Shown here one piece after another: positions 8,156 to 17,439 of a DNA stretch of 64,000 bases. How positions within the stretch are numbered: the first letter of the stretch is position 1; each line of letters starts with the position of its first letter. The position numbers and the translations under genes are program-made. Source of the DNA: Flavobacteriales bacterium (lineage in GTDB: Bacteria > Bacteroidota > Bacteroidia > Flavobacteriales_F > PHOS-HE28); contig JAHCIA010000001.1 of the NCBI GenBank assembly GCA_026129465.1, positions 2,117,964-2,181,963 of the forward strand. The letters run 5' to 3'. The notes under the pieces were generated by a model. That model saw only the letters and a list, made by a program, of their open reading frames with translations. It was not told the DNA's origin and searched no databases.

Positions 8156-8454
8156 TCGTCTACAACGTCACCGTCAACATCGACCACGAGGTGCATGACG
8201 CCTGGCTCCGGTGGATGAAGGACACCCACATCCCCGAGGTGATGGCCACCGGCCTTTTCGTGGAAAGCCGCATGCACCGCGTGCTGGCCGATGATGAGGG
8301 CGGCATCACCTACGCCATCCAGTACACCGCGCCGGACATGGCCCACTACGAGCGCTACCGCGATGAGCATGCGGCCCGCTTGCAGGCGGATGCGCAACAG
8401 CGCTATGGCGGGAGGTTCGTGGCGTTCAGGACCTTGCTGGAGGTCGTAGGTTGA
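8152..8454 (+). CDS. DUF4286 family protein
   Basis: A 100-aa protein starting MIVYNVTVNIDHEVHDAWLRWM, the typical opening of DUF4286, a small Bacteroidota family of unknown function with a ferredoxin-like/ABM-type fold. The HIPEVMATGLF segment near residues 26-36 is also conserved. The start overlaps the stop of the TPR gene (ATGA). Its last codons (LEVVG) run into a heptad repeat element, so the C-terminus may have been reshaped by it. Confidence 0.8.
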   Translation: MIVYNVTVNIDHEVHDAWLRWMKDTHIPEVMATGLFVESRMHRVLADDEGGITYAIQYTAPDMAHYERYRDEHAARLQADAQQRYGGRFVAFRTLLEVVG

Positions 8455-8540
8455 GAGGTTGGAGGCTGGATGTTGGTGATCAGGAACACGGATGGCCACC
8501 AGCGCGGCCCAAGCCCTCAACGCCACAAGCTCCGCTGAAG
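8446..8540. repeat. Heptad-based inverted repeat between DUF4286 gene and rsmA
   Basis: GGTTG-like units start at 8449, 8457, 8464 and 8471 (periods 8, 7, 7). The opposite strand of 8498-8537 carries a related series (GGAGCTTG, GCGTTGAG, GGCTTGG), giving an imperfect inverted repeat. It overlaps the end of the DUF4286 gene and fills the gap before rsmA. Confidence 0.5.
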
Positions 8541-8544
8541 AACC

Positions 8545-9312
8545 ATGGTCACCCCCAAGAAGCGCTTCGGCCAACACTTCCTCAAGGAGGACGCCATCGC
8601 CCAGCGCATCGCGGATGCGCTCACGCATCATGGTGGCTACCGCACGGTGATCGAGATCGGCCCCGGCACCGGCGCCTTGACGAAGCACCTGGTCGCGCGC
8701 ACGGACATCGACCTGTGGTGCGTGGAAGTGGACCACGAGGCGGCGGCGCACATCCAGGAACACTTTCCGGAACTCGCGGGTCGCCTCCTCATGGGCGACG
8801 TGCTGCGGCTGGACCTGCGCACGCACTTTCCGGGGCCCTTCGCCATCATCGGCAACTTTCCCTACAACATCAGCACGCAGATCGTCTTCCAGGTGCTGGC
8901 CTGTCGCGACCGCTGCACCGAGGTGGTGGGCATGTTCCAGAAGGAAGTGGCCGACCGCATCCGCGCGGCACCGGGCAGCAAGGTGTACGGCATTACCAGC
9001 GTGCTGGCCCAGGCCTTCTACGAGGTGGACCAGGTGATGACCGTGGAGCCGGGATCCTTCAACCCGCCGCCCAAAGTGCGCAGTGCGGTCATCCGCATGC
9101 GGCGCAACAAAGTGGACCGCCTGCCCTGCGATGAAGCGCGATTCTTCCAAGTGGTGAAGACCGCCTTCAACCAGCGGCGCAAGACCCTGGCCAACGCCTT
9201 GAAGCCCCTCCTCAGCGGCGACCGCAAGGTGCCCGCCCATTTCGCGGGCCGGCGTGCCGAGACCCTCGCCGTTCCGGAATGGATCGAGCTGACACAGGCC
9301 TTGGGCACTTAG
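8545..9312 (+). CDS. rsmA: 16S rRNA (adenine1518/1519-N6)-dimethyltransferase
   Basis: KsgA/RsmA dimethylates two adenosines in helix 45 of 16S rRNA during 30S assembly. The 255-aa product opens KKRFGQHFLKE, has the SAM-binding EIGPGTG near residue 36 and the catalytic motif NFPYNIS near 107 (a variant of NLPYNIS). The C-terminal helical domain follows, with FNPPPKVRSAVIRM. The ATG at 8545 is the only start compatible with the family. An 80-nt gap of the same strand precedes mgtE. Confidence 0.96.
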   Translation: MVTPKKRFGQHFLKEDAIAQRIADALTHHGGYRTVIEIGPGTGALTKHLVARTDIDLWCVEVDHEAAAHIQEHFPELAGRLLMGDVLRLDLRTHFPGPFAIIGNFPYNISTQIVFQVLACRDRCTEVVGMFQKEVADRIRAAPGSKVYGITSVLAQAFYEVDQVMTVEPGSFNPPPKVRSAVIRMRRNKVDRLPCDEARFFQVVKTAFNQRRKTLANALKPLLSGDRKVPAHFAGRRAETLAVPEWIELTQALGT

Positions 9313-9392
9313 GCGCTTCGTAGCTTCGCCGCCGCACCGGGCCACGCATCGCACAGGCGCCGGTGGTCAGCGCACGCCATGGGTCCCGACCG

Positions 9393-10760
9393 ATGTCCTT
9401 CGAGCTCACAAAGCCCCTGCTGGACCGCATCCGCGAGGACGTGGCGGAAGGCCGCGACTCGGCCGTGCATGGGCTGCTGAGCGAGCTCCACCCCGCCGAC
9501 ATCGCCTCCATCATCGACCGCCTCGCCGAAGAGGAGGCGGCCTATGTGTTCCGCCTGCTCGACCCCGAGGAGTCGGCGGAAGTGCTGCTGAACCTGGAGG
9601 ACGACACGCGCAAGGACCTGCTGGCCTCGCTCACCAGCCGAGAGATCGCCGAGGAGGTGATCGAGCACATCGACTCGGACGACGCGGCCGACGTGATGGC
9701 TGAGCTCCCCGAGGAGAAGCAGCGCGAGGTGATCGCCCTGCTCGATGACCAGGAGCAACGCGAGGACATCGAGGAACTGCTGCGCTATGACGAGGGCACC
9801 GCCGGCGCGCTGATGCAGAAGGAACTGGTGATGGTGCGCACCGGATGGAGCGTGGGACGCGCCATCGTGGACATGCGCCAGCAGGCCCAGCATGTGGAGC
9901 ATGTCTACACCATCTACGTGGTGGATGATGAGGACAGGCTCTATGGCGTGCTGCCGTTGAAGAAGCTCCTCTTCGCAGCGGAAAGCACGCGCACGCCGAT
10001 CAAGGAATTGTGCGACACCGAGATCACGAGCGTGACGACCGACACGGACGTGGAGGAGGTGGTGCAGATGATGAAGAAATACGATGTGGTGGTGCTGCCC
10101 GTGGTGGACGGGGAAGGCCGGCTGATCGGCCGCATCACCTTCGACGACGTGATGGACGTGATGGCCGATGAGGCCACCGAGGACTACCAGCTGGCAAGCG
10201 GCATCAGCGAGGACGTGGATGCCACGGACACCCCCGTGGTGCAGATGCGCGCCCGCCTACCCTGGCTGCTTATCGGTCTCGCCGGTGGCATCCTGTCCTC
10301 GCAGATCATCGCGCAGTACGAGGAGGAATTGCGCATCGATCCGAAGATGGCCTTCTTCATGCCCTTGATCGCCGCCACGGCGGGCAACGTGGGCGTGCAA
10401 TCCAGTGCCATTGTGGTGCAGGGCCTCGCCAGTGGCATGCTGGATGGTGTGAACCTGATGTCCCGCCTGTGGAAGGAATTGCGCGTGGCCGTCCTCACCG
10501 CCTTGGTATGCGGTACGCTCATCTTCCTGGTGAACCTCGCCCTGCAGCAGAGCCAGGCCCTGAGCTACACGGTGAGCATCGCCCTGTTCACCGTGATCCT
10601 CACAGCCGCCATGTTCGGCACCATGATCCCCTTGTTGCTGGAGCGATTGAAGGTCGATCCCGCCATGGCCACCGGACCCTTCGTCACCACGCTCAACGAC
10701 ATCACCGGCCTGCTCACCTACTTCACCGTGGGCCACCTGATGTACGGACTCTTCTCCTGA
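9393..10760 (+). CDS. mgtE: Magnesium transporter MgtE
   Basis: Inner-membrane Mg2+ channel. The 455-aa protein has the acidic MgtE N-domain (about residues 1-130, including LLSELHPADIASIIDRL), a pair of CBS domains (about 130-260), and five predicted membrane segments from about residue 285. The selectivity-region sequence AATAGNVGVQSSAI and the terminal TLNDITGLLTYF are characteristic. I start at the ATG at 9393 (MSFELTKPL). A possible -7 motif TAGCTTCG lies at 9321-9328. A GTG-started gene follows after 2 nt. Confidence 0.94.
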   Translation: MSFELTKPLLDRIREDVAEGRDSAVHGLLSELHPADIASIIDRLAEEEAAYVFRLLDPEESAEVLLNLEDDTRKDLLASLTSREIAEEVIEHIDSDDAADVMAELPEEKQREVIALLDDQEQREDIEELLRYDEGTAGALMQKELVMVRTGWSVGRAIVDMRQQAQHVEHVYTIYVVDDEDRLYGVLPLKKLLFAAESTRTPIKELCDTEITSVTTDTDVEEVVQMMKKYDVVVLPVVDGEGRLIGRITFDDVMDVMADEATEDYQLASGISEDVDATDTPVVQMRARLPWLLIGLAGGILSSQIIAQYEEELRIDPKMAFFMPLIAATAGNVGVQSSAIVVQGLASGMLDGVNLMSRLWKELRVAVLTALVCGTLIFLVNLALQQSQALSYTVSIALFTVILTAAMFGTMIPLLLERLKVDPAMATGPFVTTLNDITGLLTYFTVGHLMYGLFS

Positions 10761-10762
10761 CC

Positions 10763-11710
10763 GTGCGCATCCTGCTGGCCGATAGCGTCCATCCCCTCCT
10801 GGCCGAACGCCTGGCGGCCGCCGGTCACGCATGCGAGGCGGTGCATACCCTCGATGATGCCGCACTCGCGCAGGCGGTGGCCGACGCCGAAGGACTGGTG
10901 GTGAGGAGCCGGCAAGTGGGAGCGGCCCTGCTGGCACGGGCGAAGCGGTTGCGCTTCGTCGGCCGCGTGGGTTCCGGCCTGGAGAACATCGACACGGGCT
11001 GGTGCCTGAAGCATGGTGTGCGCGTGTTCAATTCGCCCGAAGGGAACCGCGACGGTGTGGGGGAGACCTGCGTGATGCTGCTGCTGGCGCTGATGAAGGC
11101 GCTGACACGCGCCAACGCCCAGGTGCACGGCGGCCTGTGGCTGCGCGAAGAGAACCGGGGCACCGACCTGCGCGGCAAGACCGTGGGCATCATCGGCCAC
11201 GGCCACATGGGAAGCGCCTTCGCCGAAAAGCTGCGTGGCTTCGGGGTGCGCATCCTGGCGCACGACAAGTACAAGGACGGTTTCGCGCGCGCCGGCATCG
11301 AGGAGGTGCGCCTCGACGTGCTGCTGCGCGAGAGCGACGTCATCAGCCTCCACCTGCCGCTCACCACCGAAACGCATCATTACGCCGACCGTGACTTCTT
11401 CCTGCGCCTGGGCCGCCCGATCTGGTTCCTCAATACCTCACGCGGGCCTGTGGTGCACACCGCGGCCCTGCTCGACGCGATCGACCAGGGGCGCGTGATC
11501 GCCGCAGGACTGGACGTGCTCGAATTCGAGCGCCATGACCTGAGCGGGCTTGACCCGTCGATCGATCCGGCCACCCAACAGCGGCTCTTCGGCCACGGGC
11601 GCGTGCTGCTGACGCCACACATCGCCGGCGTTACCTTCGAGGGACGCGTGAAAATGGCCGAGACCCTCGCACACAAGATCCTCCAAGCCTTTCCCCATGG
11701 CCCGTCGTAG
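10763..11710 (+). CDS. D-isomer 2-hydroxyacid dehydrogenase, SerA-like
   Basis: NAD-dependent dehydrogenase related to D-3-phosphoglycerate dehydrogenase. The start is a GTG at 10763, 2 nt after the mgtE stop, giving 315 aa (VRILLADSVHPLLAERL). The NAD-binding fold shows VGIIGHGHMGSAF around residue 140, the catalytic Arg in NTSRGPVV and the catalytic His in TPHIAG. It lacks the C-terminal ACT domain of E. coli SerA, so it is either a short PGDH or another hydroxyacid dehydrogenase. The end overlaps the next start by 14 nt. Confidence 0.85.
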   Translation: MRILLADSVHPLLAERLAAAGHACEAVHTLDDAALAQAVADAEGLVVRSRQVGAALLARAKRLRFVGRVGSGLENIDTGWCLKHGVRVFNSPEGNRDGVGETCVMLLLALMKALTRANAQVHGGLWLREENRGTDLRGKTVGIIGHGHMGSAFAEKLRGFGVRILAHDKYKDGFARAGIEEVRLDVLLRESDVISLHLPLTTETHHYADRDFFLRLGRPIWFLNTSRGPVVHTAALLDAIDQGRVIAAGLDVLEFERHDLSGLDPSIDPATQQRLFGHGRVLLTPHIAGVTFEGRVKMAETLAHKILQAFPHGPS

Positions 11711-12599
11711 CCCCTCGTTGGCGGCCGCCGCCCTGGTGATCCTCAACGCCTGCCAACCCATGGAGAACCTCCATCCCGACGTCCACGGCCATCGCGGCAG
11801 CAGGGGCCTCATGCCGGAGAACACCATCCCCGCCTTTCTCAAGGCCATCGACCTGGGCTGCGACTTCCTGGAGCTGGACGTGGTGCTCAGCGGTGATGAT
11901 GAGGTCATCGTATCCCATGAGCCGTGGATGAGCGGGCGCATCTGTGTCACACCAGATGAAGAGCGCATCACGCCCGACCGCGAGCGCTCGATCAATCTGC
12001 ACCGCATGACGGTGACCGAGATCCAGGAATACGATTGCGGCGGACTCGCGCATCCGCTCTTCCCCGACCAGAAGCGCGTGTTCGCCTACAAGCCCACCTT
12101 GCGGCAGGTGGTGGAGACCTGCGACGAGCATGCGCTGCTCAGCGGCATGGTCAGCCCCTCCTACAACGTGGAGATCAAGAGCGACCCCGAATGGTACGGC
12201 ACCTACCAGCCCCCGCCCGCGGACTACGCGCAGCGCGTCATCCGCGAGATCGACGACCTTGGCATCGCCAATCGCTGCATCGTGCAAAGCTTCGATCCCG
12301 CCATCCTGGAAGCGATCCATGCCGAACGGTCCGACATCCCGCTGGCCTTCCTGGTGGAGAACACGGACGGGCTGAAGAAGAACCTGAAGCGGCTCACCTT
12401 CAAACCGCACATCTACAGCCCGCACTACGGCCTCGTGGACAAGAAGCTGTTGGAGGCCTTGCGCGAAGAGGACATCGAACTGGTGGTATGGACCGTGAAC
12501 GAGAAGAAGGACATCCGCCGCATGCTCGACCTCGGCGTGGACGGCATCATCAGCGACTACCCGGACCGCGTGGTGATGGAGATGGAGGGCCGCGAGTGA
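11697..12599 (+). CDS. Glycerophosphodiester phosphodiesterase, lipoprotein
   Basis: Hydrolyses glycerophosphodiesters to sn-glycerol-3-phosphate and an alcohol. The 300-aa protein has a signal peptide with lipobox LNAC (Cys near 19), so it is probably anchored in the envelope. The GDPD fold shows HGHRGSRGLMPENT near residue 31, the metal ligands in FLELDV and VEIKS, and a C-terminal DGIISDYPD. It overlaps the SerA-like gene by 14 nt and abuts lysC, which runs the other way, with no gap. Confidence 0.9.
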   Translation: MARRSPSLAAAALVILNACQPMENLHPDVHGHRGSRGLMPENTIPAFLKAIDLGCDFLELDVVLSGDDEVIVSHEPWMSGRICVTPDEERITPDRERSINLHRMTVTEIQEYDCGGLAHPLFPDQKRVFAYKPTLRQVVETCDEHALLSGMVSPSYNVEIKSDPEWYGTYQPPPADYAQRVIREIDDLGIANRCIVQSFDPAILEAIHAERSDIPLAFLVENTDGLKKNLKRLTFKPHIYSPHYGLVDKKLLEALREEDIELVVWTVNEKKDIRRMLDLGVDGIISDYPDRVVMEMEGRE

Positions 12600-13862
12600 T
12601 CAGCGCACCACCAGGCGGGCCGTCACCCGGTTGCGTTGTTCCACCAGCAGTTCGCGCCCGCCGAGGAGCTTCTCCAGTGTGGCCTCGTCGAAGTGCCGCA
12701 CGGTGACCAGTTCGCAGCCGTCATTGAACTTCACCTCATAGCTGCCACGCAGCTCATCCATCAATTGGTGCGCACGGGGCGTGTCGTCCACCACCACGTG
12801 GAAGGCCACGGCGCTGTTCTGCATCAGGTCGATCCGCACGTTGGCCCGCGCGAAGAGGCCGAAGATGTGGTGCAGGTTCTCCTCCACCATGAAGCTCAGG
12901 TCGCGCGGCGTGATGCTGATGAGCAGCTGCTTCGGCTTGATGATGAAGGAGGGGACCAGCGAGTCGCTCTCGCTCACATCGTTGATGGTGCTGCCCGGCG
13001 CGTCCAGGTCCATGAAGGAGCGCACATAGAGCGGGATGTGCTTCTGCTGCAAAGGCTGCAGGGTGCGCGGGTGGATGACGCTGGCGCCGAAGTAGCTCAG
13101 TTCGATCGCCTCACGGTAGCTGATGTGCGACAACAGCTTCGTGTCCGGGAAGCGGTTCGGGTCGGCGTTGAACATGCCGGGCACGTCCTTCCAGATGGTG
13201 ACGCTCTCGGCGTCCAGCAGGTAGGCGAAGATCGCCGCACTGAAGTCCGATCCCTCGCGGCCCAGCGTGGTGGTGAGGCCTTCTTCGGTGGCACCTGTGA
13301 ATCCCTGCGTGACCACCGGGAAGCGGACCGGCTCCTGCCCTTCACCACTGGCGAACTGCTCCTTCACCAATGCCGCGCTCGCTTCCCAATCCACGCGGGC
13401 CGCACGATGCAGCGCATCGGTGCGCACAAGGTCACGCGCGTCCATCCAGGAGCAGACCTCCATGGCTTCGCTGAGATAGGCGCTCACGATCTGCGTGCTC
13501 CACAACTCGCCGTAGCCCACGACCTGGTCGTAGTCCTGGTCGGCGTTGGTGGTGGGCGTACCGGTAAGCAACTCATCCAATTCATCGAAATACTCCAACA
13601 ACCAGATTTCCGCCTCCTCGAAACCGGGGGCCACTTCGCGCAACACGCCCAGATGCCGCTGCCGCAAGGCCTCCATCTGATCGCGCACGTCCTTGCCATC
13701 GCGCCAGTCCCACACCACACGTTCCAGCGCGTTGGTGGTCTTGCCCATGGCACTCACCACAATGAGGATGTCCTCGCCGTCAAAGTGCTTCAGCACACGC
13801 GCGACATTGCGCACACCTGCCGCGTCCTTCACGCTGGCCCCTCCGAATTTGAAGACCTTCAT
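12600..13862 (-). CDS. lysC: Aspartate kinase
   Basis: Phosphorylates aspartate, the first step to lysine, threonine and methionine. The 420-aa protein starts [14 protein letters not shown] at the ATG at 13862 and has the kinase core ([36 protein letters not shown]) and C-terminal ACT-type regulatory domains (from about residue 310). It is monofunctional: no homoserine dehydrogenase domain follows. Its start overlaps the stop of the GNAT gene by ATGA. Linkage to GNAT and fbp is, from memory, common in Flavobacteriia. Confidence 0.95.
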   Translation of the reverse strand: MKVFKFGGASVKDAAGVRNVARVLKHFDGEDILIVVSAMGKTTNALERVVWDWRDGKDVRDQMEALRQRHLGVLREVAPGFEEAEIWLLEYFDELDELLTGTPTTNADQDYDQVVGYGELWSTQIVSAYLSEAMEVCSWMDARDLVRTDALHRAARVDWEASAALVKEQFASGEGQEPVRFPVVTQGFTGATEEGLTTTLGREGSDFSAAIFAYLLDAESVTIWKDVPGMFNADPNRFPDTKLLSHISYREAIELSYFGASVIHPRTLQPLQQKHIPLYVRSFMDLDAPGSTINDVSESDSLVPSFIIKPKQLLISITPRDLSFMVEENLHHIFGLFARANVRIDLMQNSAVAFHVVVDDTPRAHQLMDELRGSYEVKFNDGCELVTVRHFDEATLEKLLGGRELLVEQRNRVTARLVVR

Positions 13863-14347
13863 GGCTTCATGAGTCTGGACATCACTTCGCGCGTCATTCT
13901 GCCATTCTCCCACTGGGTATCGAACTCAGCGCCCAACCGCGCATAGAAGCGCATGGCGCCCTTGTTCCAGTCGAGCACCTGCCAGGTGAGATGGTGGTAG
14001 CCGCGGTCCAAGGCATCCTGCACACAGGCGCGGAAGAGCCGCTCCCCGACCCGCTGGCCACGTGCACTTTCGGTAACGACGATGTCCTCCAGGTAACCCA
14101 CCCGGCCACGCCAGGTGGAGTAGCGCTCATAGCATACCGCTATCCCGACCAGCCTGGCGGTTCCATCACCCGATCGCTCCGCCACCCACCCCCACCAGAC
14201 CGGCTTCTCACCAAAGCCCGCATCCAGCATCTCCGCTTCGGTCACCGTAACCGCCTCCGGCTCCTTCTCGAAGGTGGCCAGCTCACGCACCAGTTCCAGC
14301 ATCGCTGGCACATCGCGGGCTTCGGCACGGCGGATGATCGCGTCCAT
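13859..14347 (-). CDS. GNAT family N-acetyltransferase
   Basis: 162-aa acetyl-CoA-dependent acetyltransferase. It opens [20 protein letters not shown], has the GNAT motif A ([15 protein letters not shown], containing RGQRVG) around residues 95-107, and the terminal YARLGAEF motif. The architecture is of the diamine/spermidine acetyltransferase-like (SSAT) subgroup; the true substrate is unknown. A CATCTTTG motif (14361 to 14354) ends 6 nt before the ATG. It is the first gene of a pair with lysC, divergent from fbp. Confidence 0.85.
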   Translation of the reverse strand: MDAIIRRAEARDVPAMLELVRELATFEKEPEAVTVTEAEMLDAGFGEKPVWWGWVAERSGDGTARLVGIAVCYERYSTWRGRVGYLEDIVVTESARGQRVGERLFRACVQDALDRGYHHLTWQVLDWNKGAMRFYARLGAEFDTQWENGRMTREVMSRLMKP

Positions 14348-14410
14348 CGCCGGCAAAGATGGACACTGCGCATCTTTGCGGCGCTTGGCCGTGTGGCGCA
14401 AGAGCATTGG

Positions 14411-14440
14411 GTCGACCCGGTGGGTCGACGGTACAGTACC
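14411..14440. promoter_or_regulatory. Two adjacent perfect palindromes upstream of fbp
   Basis: GTCGACCC (14411-14418) and GGGTCGAC (14422-14429) form an 8-bp inverted repeat around GGT. Immediately after it GGTAC-A-GTACC (14430-14440) is a second palindrome. They lie 19-48 nt before the fbp ATG. They could be an operator for a dimeric regulator or a 5' UTR hairpin; no T-run follows, so a terminator is unlikely. Confidence 0.5.
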
Positions 14441-14458
14441 AAAGCAACAAGTCCCGAG

Positions 14459-15433
14459 ATGTCCCGCATCACCACCCTCGCCGAATTCATCGTGGAACGC
14501 CAGGCGGAGTTCAAGTACTCCACCGGCGAGCTCAGCCGCCTGCTCACCGCCATCCGCCTCGCGGCCAAGATCGTGAACCGCGAGGTGAACAAGGCCGGGT
14601 TGGTGGAGGACATCATCGGCGCCGCCGGCAACGAGAACGTGCAGGGCGAGGAGCAGCAGAAGCTCGACGTGGTGGCCAACAACCTCTTCATCAACGCGCT
14701 GCGCAACCAGGGCGAGTGCTGCGCCGTGGGCAGCGAGGAGAACGACGACATCATCATCTACGAGAACGAGCGCTCCAGCAAGGGCAAGTACATCGTGCTG
14801 ATGGACCCGCTGGACGGCAGCAGCAACATCGATGTGAACGTCTCCATCGGCACCATCTTCAGCATCTACCGCCGCCTGGACGACAACAAGCCCGTGACGC
14901 ACGCCGACTTCCTGCAGCCCGGCAGCGCACAGGTGGCCGCCGGCTACGTGATCTATGGCAGCAGCACCATGCTGGTGTACACCACCGGGCATGGCGTCAA
15001 CGGCTTCACGCTGGATCCCAGCATCGGCACCTTCTGCCTGAGCCACCCCGATATGAAGGCGCCACAGCAGGGCAAGATCTACAGCGTGAACGAGGGCAAC
15101 TACAACGACTTCGCGCCCGATGTGCAGGTCTACATCAACAGGTGCCGCGAGCAGCGCATGAGCGCCCGCTACATCGGCAGCCTGGTGGCCGACTTCCACC
15201 GCAACCTGCTGAAGGGCGGCATCTACCTCTACCCCGCCACGGCCAAGGCGCCCCAGGGCAAACTGCGGCTGCTCTACGAGGCCAATCCCCTGGCCCTGAT
15301 CGCCGAACAGGCCGGTGGTATGGCCACCGATGGCACCCGGCGCATCCTGGACATCGTGCCCACCGAACTGCACCAGCGCTGCCCATTGTACATCGGCAGC
15401 AAGGCGATGGTGGAAGAGGCGATGAAAGGGTGA
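14459..15433 (+). CDS. fbp: Class 1 fructose-1,6-bisphosphatase
   Basis: Gluconeogenic phosphatase converting fructose-1,6-bisphosphate to fructose-6-phosphate. The 324-aa protein carries the metal-binding signature [18 protein letters not shown] near residue 115, GSEEND just before it, and the substrate-binding region [19 protein letters not shown]. The ATG at 14459 gives the family start [11 protein letters not shown]. The gene is flanked on both sides by short palindromes and is divergent from GNAT-lysC. Confidence 0.96.
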   Translation: MSRITTLAEFIVERQAEFKYSTGELSRLLTAIRLAAKIVNREVNKAGLVEDIIGAAGNENVQGEEQQKLDVVANNLFINALRNQGECCAVGSEENDDIIIYENERSSKGKYIVLMDPLDGSSNIDVNVSIGTIFSIYRRLDDNKPVTHADFLQPGSAQVAAGYVIYGSSTMLVYTTGHGVNGFTLDPSIGTFCLSHPDMKAPQQGKIYSVNEGNYNDFAPDVQVYINRCREQRMSARYIGSLVADFHRNLLKGGIYLYPATAKAPQGKLRLLYEANPLALIAEQAGGMATDGTRRILDIVPTELHQRCPLYIGSKAMVEEAMKG

Positions 15434-15438
15434 GGCCC

Positions 15439-15464
15439 GCCCCGGTGGGGCATGGCATGCCATG
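15439..15464. terminator. Palindrome pair between convergent fbp and 15490 gene
   Basis: GCCCC-GGT-GGGGC (15439-15451) is followed without a gap by CATGGCATGCCATG (15451-15464), a perfect 14-bp palindrome. They sit between two convergent genes, so a bidirectional terminator is the likeliest role, although neither side has a clear T-run. Confidence 0.4.
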
Positions 15465-15489
15465 TGGCGTTCCCTTCAGCGACGACGCA

Positions 15490-17244
15490 TCACCGTTGCA
15501 GCACGATGCGCGCGGACCTGAGTGGCGCTCCTTCCGACCGCAGCGTCAGGAGGTAGAGCCCATCCGTCCAATCCGCAGGCAGCTCCAAAGACCACATCGG
15601 CACCAGATCGCCGACCCGATCCATGTGCATGCGCGCGCCAGCGGCATTGAAGACCTCGACCACACCACGCCTGCCGATCATGTCCGGATCTAGTTGAACG
15701 ATGATGCGTTCACTGGCCGGGTTCGGATGGACACGCAGACCGCTTGGGGGGGCCATCACGCCGATGTTGGTCCCGTCGAACTCGATCACTTTCATAAGGA
15801 ATACATCCGGTCCCCCGTTCGACGTGTGGTTCTGCGTGCCCGGGCCGGGATCGAGATCGGCCGTGGAAGCGAACCAGCCGGTCACATACAGGTCGCCCGC
15901 ATCATCCAATACCAGTGCATTGGCCTGGTCAGCGCCTGTGCCACCCATGATGCCGGCCCGGATGAACGCACCGCCATCATCGAGGCTCAGCACGAACATC
16001 TCGTCGTTGCCGGCCGCCACCACCTGATGGACCTCCGGGCCGGGATCAAGGTCCGCGGTCCCTTGGAAGATGCCCACCACATGGACCACACCGTCCGCAT
16101 CAGCCGCGATCCCAAAACCTTCGTCATACCCGGTGCCGCCCATCGACCGGGCCCATACCAGGTCGCCGTCCGTGGTGAATTTCAGCACATGGATGTCATG
16201 GTCGCCCACAGCGGTCATCGATGCCGTTCCCGGTCCCGGGTCGAAGTCGATGGTGCCGCTGAAGCGGCCGGTGGCGTACAAGTGCCCCTGGTGGTCGAGG
16301 GTGATCTTGCGGCCATAGCCACGCGGCTCGGTGTGGTAGGTGGTGGTGGTGATGGGGATGGACCGCACCCACACGAAGTTGCCGTTCGGGTCGAGCTTGT
16401 GGTAGAACACGTTCCAGGTGCCCACCGAGGTGAGGTTCGCGGTGCCGGGCCCGGGATCGAAATCCACCGTGCCCCGGAAGTAGCCGGAGGTGTAGATGTT
16501 GCCTTCGTCGTCCAGCACCAAGGAATGCGCCCGGCTCTCGTGGGGTGCGGTGCCGAAGTTCACGGCCCAGATGAAGTCCCCGTCGTTGGTGAGCTTCAAC
16601 ACGAAGATGTCCTCGTGACCAGCGGTGAGGAGGTGGACACCGGGTCCTGGGTCGAAATCGCGCGGACCACCCTGATAGTAGAACCGCCCGGCCACCACCA
16701 CGTTGCCTTCATGGTCGATGGCCATGCTGTAGCCCTGGTCCCACCAGGTGCCCCCGACGATGCCCTTGGCCCACACGAAATTGCCGTCGGGATCGAATTT
16801 CGATATGTAGATATCGGCCTGGCCGGTGGTGGCGGCGGTCATGGTGAAGGTGCCGGGTCCGGGGTCGAAATCCGCCGTGCCTGAAAACCCACCCGTGGTG
16901 TACACGTTGCCTTGGTCGTCCACGGCGATGGAAAGCGGCGCATCGTAGTGGGGGCCACCCATTCTTCGCGCCCAGACCAGATCGCCTTCCATGGTGAACT
17001 TGGTCACGTAGATGTCATTGCCTCCGGCCGAGGTCAGATCCACCACGCGGGGTCCGGGATCGAAGTCCACCGTACCATTGAAAAGTCCGGTCAGATAGAC
17101 ATGTGTGCCATCCAGGGTGAGCGCAACGCCCCTGTCAGTCCCGTTCGAGCCCATGGTGGCCACCCAGGAGGGTGCCAGTACTTGGGCATTGAGCCCGGAG
17201 GTGATCAACAGGAATGCAGCGAGATGGAGGAATTCGTGGCGCAT
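15490..17244 (-). CDS. Secreted SBBP/beta-propeller-like repeat protein with T9SS sorting domain
   Basis: About 584 aa from the ATG at 17244 (an ATG at 17256 is also possible). A signal peptide (MRHEFLHLAAFLLITSG) is followed by about nine repeats of ~55-60 residues. Each has a DxxGN(V/I)Y strand and a (V/I)DFDPGPG turn, with partners such as GDLVWARRMGG. This is the SBBP-like propeller pattern common in Bacteroidota exoproteins. The C-terminal ~80 residues (LRVHPNPASERIIVQL to the end) are a T9SS type A sorting domain, so the protein should cross the outer membrane and be released or anchored on the surface. Function unknown. Confidence 0.85.
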   Translation of the reverse strand: MRHEFLHLAAFLLITSGLNAQVLAPSWVATMGSNGTDRGVALTLDGTHVYLTGLFNGTVDFDPGPRVVDLTSAGGNDIYVTKFTMEGDLVWARRMGGPHYDAPLSIAVDDQGNVYTTGGFSGTADFDPGPGTFTMTAATTGQADIYISKFDPDGNFVWAKGIVGGTWWDQGYSMAIDHEGNVVVAGRFYYQGGPRDFDPGPGVHLLTAGHEDIFVLKLTNDGDFIWAVNFGTAPHESRAHSLVLDDEGNIYTSGYFRGTVDFDPGPGTANLTSVGTWNVFYHKLDPNGNFVWVRSIPITTTTYHTEPRGYGRKITLDHQGHLYATGRFSGTIDFDPGPGTASMTAVGDHDIHVLKFTTDGDLVWARSMGGTGYDEGFGIAADADGVVHVVGIFQGTADLDPGPEVHQVVAAGNDEMFVLSLDDGGAFIRAGIMGGTGADQANALVLDDAGDLYVTGWFASTADLDPGPGTQNHTSNGGPDVFLMKVIEFDGTNIGVMAPPSGLRVHPNPASERIIVQLDPDMIGRRGVVEVFNAAGARMHMDRVGDLVPMWSLELPADWTDGLYLLTLRSEGAPLRSARIVLQR

Positions 17245-17373
17245 GGCGTTGGGCATTGGTGGCCCGAATAGAAGTTGTCCAACACCCCGGACCTTCAAGC
17301 ATCGAGTGAGCGGCCACTTTCCCGATCGAATGGCGAAGGGTGCCCACCGTCCGCGCGCTCGGTGGCCCTCCCC

Positions 17374-17381
17374 TAGCTTTG
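17374..17381 (+). promoter_or_regulatory. -7 promoter element of mfd
   Basis: TAGCTTTG is a perfect TAnnTTTG. It lies 58 nt before the preferred mfd start (17440) and 13 nt before the alternative ATG at 17395. Confidence 0.55.
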
Positions 17382-17439
17382 CCATCCCGACCCGATGCCC
17401 TACTTCCGTGGGTACCGGGCTTCGGGCTTTTGTGCATCC

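Noticed and set aside
14401-14440. The fbp upstream palindromes as an intrinsic terminator
   Set aside because: No T-run follows and no gene on the plus strand ends before them.
17395-17439. ATG at 17395 as the mfd start
   Set aside because: It adds 15 residues (MPYFRGYRASGFCAS) not expected in the family and lies only 13 nt after the -7 element; kept as an alternative.
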